Assembly: GCA_019055375.1 (NCBI GenBank)
Contig: JAHQIW010004423.1
Span: forward strand, 372,001-436,000
Reading direction: 5' to 3'
From: Parelaphostrongylus tenuis
Lineage: Eukaryota > Nematoda > Chromadorea > Rhabditida > Metastrongylidae
Length of the DNA: 64,000 nucleotides
The position numbers and the translations under genes are program-made. The stretch's first letter is position 1; each line of letters opens with the position of its first letter. Under the pieces are notes generated by a model. The model did not search any database. It saw only the letters and a list, made by a program, of their open reading frames with translations, and was not told where the DNA came from. Below, piece by piece: positions 33,822 to 43,385 of this stretch.

Positions 33822-36800
33822 CTCAAAACAGCACAATTTTACTGTTGTGTGCTCTATGTTATTTTGAGCGCACTCTTTGATTAAGTCGTAGATGTCTATC
33901 AACTACACAGCTGCGTATATTGCCCATAACTTGTGATATTGTCGCATTTGTCATTCTTTGTCTTTCTAAAGTTATGCATATACATGGTTACCAAAGTTTC
34001 AGATTTGAACTGCTAAATCCACGAAAAGGTTGATATAAATGGCTTAAAGAGAAGAAGCAACTACTACACATACTAAGCGAAAGAAATCTAGTTTTTACAT
34101 AAAAATTGTGATTAGTTCCAGTACAGAATTTCGGTGACATAGCATGGTCGATTTCCGCAGAACTCGTAAAGTTAAGGAGCTTCCATGCCAAGCGGCAACT
34201 TTTTCTTCTCCCGAAGAAGGACTTTTATGGAAAAGACGTGCTGCAGATAAGATTTCACTAAGACATAAACACTTTCATTTTGATCTAATGACTCGAATTT
34301 TCCAATAGTTTATTCATGTTGTTTAGTGACAAATTATCTAATACTAGAGTCTCCAACAGCAATATCATACGCTTCGTGGTCGTGGATAATTTCTCCCTTC
34401 TTCTTCCTCTTCTTCCTCCCGCCCTCCCCCCCCCCCCCCCCCCCTTCTTCCCTCCCGAAGAAGAAGAAGAAAAAGGCTTCTCCCTTCTTCTTCTTCTTAT
34501 GTAATTGTAGATCGCATTCAGTTCGCATGGTTAGCCGTGCACATTGTCGAAGTTTACGGCTCTTAATAATAAATAGTCTTTTACAACATCCACACTGATA
34601 TCGATATATTTGCTGATGTGAGTTTCGAAACAAACATCTCGATTTCGAAAGCATTCAGATCGTTCTGTATAACGCCGTGGTCAAATTCAACTTTTCAACA
34701 ACAACTTCATTTGAGCGATCTAGTGGGATACGCATGTGTGAATGAAAGCCAACTCCACAGACAATCCGTGACGGAATTTTTCCTGTTCATATTGCCAAAG
34801 GTTCCACTATCTAATGGGTTGCCCCATAAATCCTTTCACAATCCGATACTTTCGTTGATCAGGCTTCTAATTATTCTTTCAACAGGGCTGCTTCGGAGCG
34901 TGAAAGAAATGATGATCCGATGGAACAATATCGGGATTATATGGCGAATGAGATACAGTAGTCCAGACTAGTTTCTCCAAAATGTGGCGAGTCGACATTG
35001 CAATGTGAGATCGCCCACTATACTGGAAAAGGTCTACACTGAGTCGTTTCGTACGCATCTCTCGCACTACTGCGAACAACATTCGGAGTTGTCTAGATGG
35101 CGACATTGATCGCTTGCTTGCTGCCGAGCATTTCCCGAAGCAGCATGTTCCAAATTCCGCAAAACCGAAAGCATAATCTTTCGGACATGGACACTTCGGC
35201 TTTCGTTGAGTTGCCCATGGTCACCTCATTTTGCGGTGGTCCGCTTCATTCAAATGGAGTGACGGTGCTACGGCCAGTTCAGGTATTACTAAAACATGCT
35301 CCAATATACCACAGCTTTTTGGCAATAACGTAGTTTAGAATGGAAAAACTGAATAAAACAACTGCGCAAAAAAAAATGCGGTAACCCAATAACGAGCACT
35401 AGAAAGTTCTAGTATTTTTACTGCATTGTTCGTATTGTTATGATGCTTTGTATATACCTAAGAGAATTGAGTGGTGAGCAAAAACGTGGCCTCAGGCGGG
35501 AATCAAACCCGCGTTTCATCCATACCGTTTACGCGTGCTCCACCACTACACCGCTGAGGCAAATTTGCGCCATCACTCATCTTCAGCATCTCTATGTTAG
35601 CTATCAGCCGGCAACCTTTAACAGGTTTGGTCGAGTATGCGATATCGCTTTATAAATTCAGTTGAGCTGATAGTCATTGTAATAACTAATACTCGAAATT
35701 TCTAGGGATGAAGCATCGGATGTTGAAGAATGAGTGGTGGCGCAAATGTGCCTCAGTGATGTAGTGGTAGAGCACGCGTACCCGGTATGGATGAAACGAG
35801 GGTTCAATTCCCGCCTGAGGCCGTGTTTTTGCTCATCACTCAATTCTCTTAGGTGCTATACCAATAACGAGTACTTGGTCTTCCCACCTTTCGTTCATTA
35901 TAAGGATTTCACATGAAATTCGAGTAGCTTCCTCAGACGAGTGTAGAGATAGGTGGCTAAGAAGAGTGCACTGATGTCATTCTCACAGAAGAAGTAGCAC
36001 ACTCCTTGGCGTTTCGTATGCTTATTCGTTTGATTAGGTGTTAATGTCCTGTGAAGCTCAAGATCTACTCGCCATTCACTGGTTGCTTCACTGCCTGACG
36101 TTGTAATTGAAATTGACCAGAGTGTGCGGGTACTGAGACCGTGTCATTGTTAGTTGAGCTGTTAGTGGTGTCCGGATTTACAAGGTTAGCCTTACTGAAA
36201 CTTCTCCCATTTATTAGTCTACAGCCGTTGTAAATCAGAAGGAAATTACCACCATGCGACTTTATGAGACCAGACAATGGTGATTCTTGATCAGTGATAA
36301 ATTCAACGTCTTTTTCGCAATCCGAATATCTAACAAAACCTCGAAACCACGTTTCGGTGGCAGACCTTTGGAGAGTGAATGGAAGCGATGAGCAGTGAGA
36401 GAAGAAACAAAGGAAAAGAACCAATAAGTAACTTTAGTTTCAACGGCGCTCTTAACACTTTCGTAGTTTTTGCTGCCTTCGCGTTTTTCGCTGTCATTAA
36501 TGCCGGTGTATTAGCTTTCATGTCAACAATAAATTTCTTCGCCGACGTAAACCCTCTATTTTTAGAACTCGCTGGTTTTGTCTTTTTGTTGTTGTCTTTA
36601 TTTTTTTCTTTTAGAGTAGACGCTTTCTTTCCATCAAGCTTTGAACTTCAATTCATACCGCTTCCGCTAACTTGTACCAGTCCTCTTCGCTCAACTCCTC
36701 TCTTCAATGCAAATCGAAAATTGCTGTTTACCGAGCTGTCATTGTTTCCAAGTGAATAGTGTTTAACAGTGTAGCGATGTATAGCACCCTTCTACGAACC

Positions 36801-36919
36801 TGAACTGTCATGAAGCTCGGAGACAGTCTGACAGGACCTTCTGTATAGGGAGGATAAGGTCGAGAGGGGTGAACCATTTTGGCAACCCTCGTTGAGCCAG
36901 TCTCAACATCAGAAGACAT
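33822..36919 (-). CDS. Gene Y: Lys-rich protein of unknown function, partial
   Basis: Exons 36919-36800, 36638-36433, 36365-36196, 35956-35913 and 33902-33822, all phase-matched, give at least 207 residues; the 3' end is not found. A TTTTTGTCTTTTAG acceptor ending at 36979 precedes the ATG by about 60 nt, and that ATG is the first one after it, which fits trans-splicing. Residues 1-40 are Pro-rich (PSRPYPPYTEGP). The next 70 are Lys/Ala-rich. Then comes TETWFRGFVRYSDCEKDVEF and GGNFLLIYNGCRLING, weakly like the start of a FLYWCH zinc finger, though the Trp/Cys part is not seen. A 66 bp intron separates exons 2 and 3. Part of exon 3 resembles SINE-F. It lies directly downstream of gene X. Confidence 0.4.
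34385..34500. repeat. Poly-C tract between CTT- and GAA-repeat arms
   Basis: Nineteen C at 34426-34444, preceded by ttcttcctcttcttcctccc and followed by gaagaagaagaaga and then cttcttcttcttctt. The GAA and CTT blocks can pair; the C run gives a G run on the minus strand. Confidence 0.85.
34879..35110 (-). pseudogene. Mariner transposase C-terminal relic
   Basis: HIAMSTRHILEKLVWTTVSH then SPYNPDIVPSDHHFF matches the mariner block with the last catalytic Asp region (PYSPDLxPSDYHxF). Only about 60 codons survive. Confidence 0.8.
35453..35860. repeat. Inverted pair of SINE-D units with tRNA-like cores
   Basis: Arms 35453-35590 (minus) and 35719-35860 (plus) are reverse complements with few mismatches, 128 bp apart. 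Each arm holds a 72 nt tRNA-like core (35489-35560 minus, 35750-35821 plus): acceptor stem GCCTCAG/CTGAGGC perfect, T arm GCGGGTTTGATTCCCGC perfect on the left copy. The anticodon stem is mispaired and position 33 is C, so neither is a normal tRNA gene. Confidence 0.8.
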
Positions 36920-36965
36920 CTCGGAGTTAATAGGAAGAATTCTTTTATTTCAAGCTCGGTGAGAA

Positions 36966-36992
36966 GGAAGTGTCTAATCTAAAAGACAAAAA
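36966..36992 (-). promoter_or_regulatory. Putative trans-splice acceptor of gene Y
   Basis: GACATTATTTTTGTCTTTTAG on the minus strand: a U-rich run and a TTTTAG acceptor, about 120 nt after the stop of gene X and 60 nt before the ATG of gene Y. No spliced-leader donor is in the window. Confidence 0.4.
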
Positions 36993-37100
36993 TAATGTCA
37001 AGAAAGTTTCAAAAGCAAAGGGCTTAGGCTGGCGAAGAAATCAAATGTTGAGAAAAGGCTAAGAGACCGATACCAGTGAAACCGGCGGTAATGGCAATAT

Positions 37101-40100
37101 TCAAGCATAAAGTCTAATCGATTTCTTGTCGGTAGCTGAAACAGATGTTGAACTGCGATCAGACCAGCATTATCGGAAGGAAATCGGGAATTCCACCCAG
37201 GTATCAGAAAGTGATAAACTTATGTCATGACAAAGCAATCAAATGCAGTGGCAAAAATAATGAACAAGATAATACAATACTCAAGAATATGCTATGCATT
37301 TTGTGTTAGATAAGACTAAATGTTAAGTAAGAATAGTGTTCAAAGCATCAAAATGTTTAAGTATTATTCCACAACACTTATATGTAGATGTATTATAAAT
37401 ATAAGTGAGATATAGCGGATATTGGTCGCCGAGTCAACGTCTCCGTTTGGAAAAAAGGAATGCGCAATCAAAACTACCAGGAACTATTGTCGCCTTGCAA
37501 GTAGACATTATTGCGAGAATAACAAAGCTTTATTGGAATTAGAAGTGCACAAAGCAAATACAAATAGTGCGGGTGGACACTCATGCTCGACTATTTAAGG
37601 AGACATAAACCCAGAGGATTAAATGACTTAGCAACGTTGATACCCACCTCACATATACTGAGTACACGCACTCACTCTGCAAGAAACACTTGAAAATTAT
37701 CACGATTTTAGAATAATGCCCTACTTCGACACTTATACCGATCGTACAAATCGATTTCTACAAAAAATGTAGATGTTTTTCTATAGGAAAATTATAAACT
37801 TACATAGCCTATCTCAAATTAATGGAAAAAATTAAATATCAATTATATAAGTTCCGAGCTAGATTTAGAAACAAATTCAAATAACATAGTCACTGAGAAT
37901 TATTCAGGGAAATAGTGACACACACACAACGGTTTTAGAAGTACTCATTTGAGTGATAGCAAAAAAATACGGTTTGCTGAACGCTGATATACTGATGACA
38001 ATCATTGATAATAGGTTCTACTGATAAGCTCTGCTAATTTTAAACATCAAAAAAAAGTTCCCGTATTCTAACGAATAGAAGAGCTGAACAAGAGTAGTGA
38101 GAAAGAATAAAATGTTACACAATTGCTGCTGCGAAACTGGTCATTATCTTCTAAGTTAGAGGAGATCCCAGCTTAAGTTATTCATCAATGTTCTGAAATG
38201 AAATTTGACGGCGCTCCGACAGTTAAGAATTTCTGATGAAATAGTGGGCTGAAATCTTATATTAGACGGCTGAAAAGTCCGTTGAGTTTCAGTGAAATTT
38301 AATTTGACGAAGATTTTGCTTTGACAAGCGTTTCGTCGCTCCATCTTCGTCCAACATTGCGCGGAATGTCACTGATTCTCATAGAAAATAAAACAAAGCA
38401 AAACAGGGTTTATAGCGATGACCTTGGTGATTTTCCTTCAACTTGCACGATACTCATTTGATGAATATCTGTTTAATTTTTTTCTTCGCCTGAGTTGTGG
38501 TGGAACAGTTATTTCCGCTTCAGCTATCATCTCCGAATAGTTATATTCAATGTATTCAGACATTGGCTACTTGCATAGTCTTCAATTCTTCCATCTCCAC
38601 TACAGAGATTTGGAACAAGCATGATGTTACACAATAGTTAATGACTCAATAGCCAAATGCACGTTATCACCGCCGGCAGTTTCTGCATTCTCACGCTCAA
38701 ACTCAAGTTCGAGATCACAGTCTAGAAAAACTCATAGATATTGCATGGGAAAAATTGCAAAACCACTTTAGAAGTGTGTACACAATCTATCATTAATATA
38801 TGACGACACATATATGGAAAACAACATGAAGGAGGAACTAAATAGAAGGAGGGGAGCAGCATGGGCCGCATTCGGGCCTCCTAAAGAAGCCACCGACCAA
38901 ATGACGTGCCCAAAACTCCGTGCTCAACTTTTCGATTCAACGGTTCTCCTGGCGCTATGCTATGCAGTTGAGACGTGAGCTGATATTTCGATCACGTCAA
39001 GACTGCTACGAACAACTCACAGAGCGCTTGAACGATTTCTTCTCAAATTTAGTCGACGCACACAACATCTGGACGGCTTGCGTTACTCAGATCATCGGGA
39101 TCTATCCCAATGAGCCGGTCATATAGTGAAAACAATAGACGACAGATGGACGAGAAGAACTGTAGAGTGGATTCCACGACATTGTTCGCGTCCTCGAGGA
39201 CGACCACCTACACTGTTGGGCGGACGTGTTCGTTAGAAAATTGAAGAGCTGTACTCGCAGCTGCCGATGTTATTCAGATCACGGTATGACACTCTCAGTA
39301 GCCACCATACTCAGACTAGACTACTGTGATGGAGGACTGCCGTGCAGCAAAAGGACGAATGGAATATGTGCTGGGGTGTGCACAACTAGTGAAGACGGAC
39401 CGTCCAAGTATTCAAGTAAGTAAGTATATGACGACATCACACGTATAAATTTCAGCATTTCATGTATTCCATTCTTGTCCTCACATCCATCATTTTTCTG
39501 CATGAGAGTTGTGGCTGCTGCTAAAGGATTATTGTAACGAATGCCGATGATTGTTAATGGAGTTGAATCTCCCTGAAATCTCGAGACAGACGTTCAAAGT
39601 GTTCCCACGTGGATGATAAGGAGTCCGTTTATCATTCACCATTCTGGTTCAATTCCCAGACTCTAGAGCAAAGATAGCCTTGGTGGGGCAAAGACGAACC
39701 AGAACCTGAGTACCTTTAGCAGTTTGCGCTATATATAGCGCCATTGCAACTGCGTTACATTCATCTGTGATACTGACACATCTCTGATATCAAAAATATA
39801 AAGCGCAATTTAGAAGCAATTCTCATAATTTGGCTGGAAAGCAGCGACATTGCTTTTGCGACAACCTCACTGATATCAACAATCGAAAATTGGTAAGGAA
39901 TCAATATGGAAAATGAAAATAACAAAAAAGGAGTACAACTGCTTTTTGAAAATGGCTTCCAGAACTAGTTAATCAAGAAAAAAATTCGAAAAACTCCACA
40001 CTTCTACAAGAGCTTGTTACGGAATATTGATTCAATTTAATTGAATGAATAAATGGTTGGGCTAATCGAGACTATGAATTCAATGTCAAACTGATATGAG

Positions 40101-40467
40101 CGCTATCGACTCATCACCACCAAACCTAGCGCTCCACTGATAACGAAGCATAATTAGGTAAGGGAAGAACGAAAATTCGACCCCCTTCAAGTGAGATATT
40201 CGGGATTATACTTTAATTCAAGTAGATTAGCATGGTATACCAAAGTACTGGCAAAGCACTATCTGGTGTTAGAGTTATAATCGTAGTGAACCAACAATGG
40301 TTTCCTCGCGACACATTGCGGCTGGGTGTTGTTTTCAGATCACCAAATATAGTGTTCAGAGTCTCAAAACATGTTATCAGATTTTCAAATGCAGTGTGCT
40401 CTGAGCTTTGACTGCCACCACAGCTACGTAATATCGAAAGTGAGGACCAGTTGGAGGACACTTCCAT
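37101..40467 (-). CDS. Gene X: small acidic protein, 69 residues
   Basis: Three exons: 40467-40344 (ATG, MEVSSNWSSLSILRSCGG on), 38721-38671 (acceptor GTTTTTCTAG, DLELEFERENAETAG) and 37135-37101 (acceptor CTGTTTCAG, TDKKSIRLYA then TGA). Phases match at both joins. The protein is Ser-rich at the N-terminus and acidic in the middle, with no signal peptide. No family recognised. A decayed RTE copy sits in intron 1. The start could be further upstream if 40467 is not the first exon. Confidence 0.4.
37136..38670. other. Intron 2 of gene X, AT-rich
   Basis: About 1.5 kb, no repeat family or other gene recognised. If gene X is not real this is plain intergenic sequence. Confidence 0.35.
38818..39420 (+). 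mobile_element. Decayed RTE-type C-terminal segment
   Basis: NNMKEELNRRRGAAWAAFG, KLRAQLFDSTVLLALCYAVE and DDRWTRRTVEWIPRHC parallel the RTE tail at 22.9 kb but with many changes and frame breaks. It is a different or much older subfamily and lacks the ggtgatacag end. Confidence 0.75.
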
Positions 40468-40989
40468 CGAAATATCACTTAAGAGTGCATCAATTTAGTG
40501 GGATAATAAGCTTGGTGAGTTTGCTTGAGAGTACTTTCTCATTGAAAGTAATCAAATTAGAATGCTCCACAGCAACAGTGTAATGCTGCTTATGTTCGTA
40601 GAGGCAGCATATTTCATGGAATAGAATAGTCACGGACTGCATCAAGTACAAATGGCGTTTTCACTGATAATAATAGAGTTATTCAGTGATTTCAACAAAT
40701 TCATAGGTGATAGGTGTGAAAGGGAGAAAATCATAGCCAGTCCATTCTAGTTACAAGTGTATAAGCTTACTTTATGTTGTATTTTCACATTGCACCTGCG
40801 CATGAAAAAAGAATGAACATCAAATAGAACATGAAAACTATCTCATGCTATACTTCTTGTTAAAAACTTTTCTGAGGTTGGTATATTTTCTAGAGAAAGA
40901 AAAGCTCGTGATACAGCTTACATTTCGAGTGGCTAGGTTCAGTGAGGGTCGCTCCTTTGATTTGAAAACAAATATTATGAAGGCAATCG

Positions 40990-41085
40990 AATAACCGCGA
41001 ACAATCAACTCGAATCATCGGCTCTTAAGGAGACGAAAATGTTGGAACGCTAGCCGGGGGAAGTTTTCTTAACTATCCAGTAATA
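40990..41085. repeat. Foldback-family fragment
   Basis: actcgaatcatcggctctta...ggaacgctagcc matches the right half of the elements near 6.2 and 18.55 kb. Confidence 0.4.
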
Positions 41086-42006
41086 TTGAGTAATTTAGCA
41101 AAAAACTCCTATTATCAACAGAATTCAGAATCGGACAGGCATTTGTAGTCAAACGTTGAAGAGTTGTGCATATTGGCATGCGGAGCGCACATCACGTGTG
41201 CTCCTCGCCGAAACTGGATGATTTGAGACGAGAAATGCTCTCAGGCAAAACAAAGATGCTTGTCATTCTTTTGTTCAAGTCACTTTCTGCGTTTTGTTTG
41301 GACTGTATGAATCAACCATAAATGACATTTTTTCTTTTCGTTCTAACAAGCGAAATGTTTGATGGCTTCCACCCAAAATACTAGAAATGGTCCTTAATAA
41401 TTTGCTAGATTTTGTACAAAAAGACATGAACTATGTCTCAACATTCAGGATTTTTCTTATCTTCATGGTGCTTTTTTACAGCAAATCGTCTGCTGTGCGC
41501 AGTAAACGACTGGAGTGTTCACAGGTACTCTCTGCAATACACACGGAGTTTCGTTGACTCGACCGCAAACCTCGTTCAAATCATGCTCATCAATTCCTAG
41601 GAATTGGAGATTGATATGTGTGGAGTAGAAACACTAAGTTGATTCATTGATAAGCCATCGCAAATCATGTTGCTGCCTAAATATGCATTATATCTTATTT
41701 AACGATTCTACGAATGGAATTCAATGCACAGTGCATCACGCCAGCAACTAATCAACGTTTCATGTTACTCCGTTTCTCCTTATATACCATAATAAATGAT
41801 ATTGGGGCTTATTAAACAGTTAATTTTTGTTCAATAGGCATTCAGATACGGTGAAGTATTCATCCGACATCCACGGGGTTAAGTAAACATTTTACAACAG
41901 TTTTACAGCTATCCTGGAGCATAAAGAATGAATATCCATAGATGTGATAATATAGAGAGACAATATTTGATTTCGAAATATAATGGTGTCCAATGGTTTT
42001 CTCTTA
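41086..42006. other. No gene seen
   Basis: An exon-like piece (41482-41525, after gcttttttacag, donor gtactc) could not be joined to anything. Confidence 0.3.
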
Positions 42007-42010
42007 GATT

Positions 42011-42241
42011 ATGATACTTTCCAAATATTATTTAACGGTGTGGATTATCTTATTTATTATTAATTGGCAGAACGCGTTGACATTCTGCTGTGCGGGTCCC
42101 ATTATTTCTGGTGTTTGCTTTGTTCGCTCACATTCATTGCCCCAAAGGTTGCTGCTCGACTGCTGCCTTGAAGATTTCAACTTCTTCGTGAATGATATAC
42201 AGTCCTCAGTGAAATCTTCTTGTAACCTTGAGGATGACTGA
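42011..42241 (+). CDS. Candidate secreted Cys-rich peptide, 76 residues
   Basis: Single ORF. Start ATG lies 3 nt after ttttctcttag, a good trans-splice acceptor. N-terminus MILSKYYLTVWIILFIINW is a typical signal peptide, with possible cleavage after QNALT. The mature part has six Cys in a CC-x7-C ... CC ... C layout. No known toxin, insulin or defensin pattern fits. One frame of the opposite strand is also open, so coding is not proved. Confidence 0.38.
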   Translation: MILSKYYLTVWIILFIINWQNALTFCCAGPIISGVCFVRSHSLPQRLLLDCCLEDFNFFVNDIQSSVKSSCNLEDD

Positions 42242-42504
42242 GATAAGCGTTTGCGTGCGATTGCGGGGGACTGGGTGGAGGAGGAGGAGAACCAACACCT
42301 TACTATTTTCCTGATAGCCACCATCATAACTACTCGGCCAGCGCATCCCTTCCTCTAAGCTGTGCAGTTATTCTGAAGCCATGTGCGATTACGAACGACA
42401 AAAATATATGTCTGACGCAGTGTAGCTTTAGTAATATTCCATATGATAGCGTAGATCACCAGTGAAGGTGGTTCGAGAGTATTTCTTGGGATGAACCCAA
42501 TGGA

Positions 42505-42787
42505 CAAAGGAAAGGTTAAGGATAAAAACTATCGGCGTTTGATCAGTACCTCAAGGATACACCATGCATTCGTTGTCAACTTTTGTTTCGTCTGAGGTGA
42601 CTGAATGCATGCTTGGCTTTTACATTGACTCGCGGTAGCCTACCGACGTAGCAAGTCAGTGTTGTTTTCATTCCCTCGCAAGTCTGATAGCAATCCACTG
42701 ACCCTAGAGGGAATGAAGGCTTTATAAGCCTTGAGTCTATCATGTCCGCAGCACATCTGCCCACTGCAGCACATGCGCTCCTGAACG
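42505..42787 (-). mobile_element. SINE-A copy
   Basis: Tail ggataaaaactatcggcgtt to head gcagcacatgcgctcctg (reversed). Diverged lateral block gaccctagagggaatgaagg. Confidence 0.8.
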
Positions 42788-43044
42788 AAGTACTTTTTTA
42801 TGTTTCTAGAAAATTTTGTTAATTGATAGATTCAGTTGATCCAGGAATGATTAATACTATTGTGAGTTTGCCTATCATCCGACCAGAACTTTTTGGAACA
42901 CCATCTCAGTGTAAAATTGCAATCGTTGTTCGAATGTTGTTGACACAATGAAGAGAGGCTCATTACGTCTCGCGCGATTATTTGCTTTTCTGGGAAACTT
43001 CTCTTACTTAGTATTTGCAAAATGACGCAGGTAAATGATGAAGG

Positions 43045-43385
43045 TGGTGGTGGGATAACGCACTGGATAATGACGAGGTATAGCAGGACGCAAATAATAA
43101 GCAAGGCAGTGGTTCAATCTCCTCTCAAACATTCTGGCAGCCAATCAACTGGAAGCCTGGGAACATCTTATTGACTACCCTCAAGATTTCAAGGATAATT
43201 ATCTCGGCCAGTATTCTACGACATTCATAAAGATGACGAAGTCCTCAAGCAGCTATCAAAAGTACACGTGAATCATTTGAAGACTTCGGTGCAGGATGAA
43301 TATGAGGGACCAAAATGAGTGCAGGAAGTGCTGAAATATGTGCAGTAATTTATGATGCCGAGTCGTGTAAAGTAAACGAAAATAA
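43045..43385 (+). mobile_element. SINE-C copy
   Basis: Decayed tRNA-like head (B-box-like gtggttcaatctcctc), then tctacgacattcataaagat, gacgaagtcctcaagcag and the tail gatgccgagtcgtgtaaa. Confidence 0.65.

Noticed and set aside
34316..34654. Ser/Leu/Pro- and Lys/Gly-rich ORFs
   Set aside because: They come from the poly-C and CTT/GAA tracts in different frames.
35489..35821. Two tRNA genes
   Set aside because: Acceptor and T arms are good, but the anticodon stem mispairs, U33 is missing, and the cores are part of a dispersed repeat.
36379..36759. 126-codon plus-strand ORF rich in Phe/Leu
   Set aside because: It is the antisense of the Lys-rich exon of gene Y; the hydrophobic look comes from A-rich codons on the other strand.
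40395..40514. Plus-strand exon with donor ttg|gtgagt
   Set aside because: It overlaps gene X exon 1, which joins in phase to two further exons; the plus-strand version joins to nothing.
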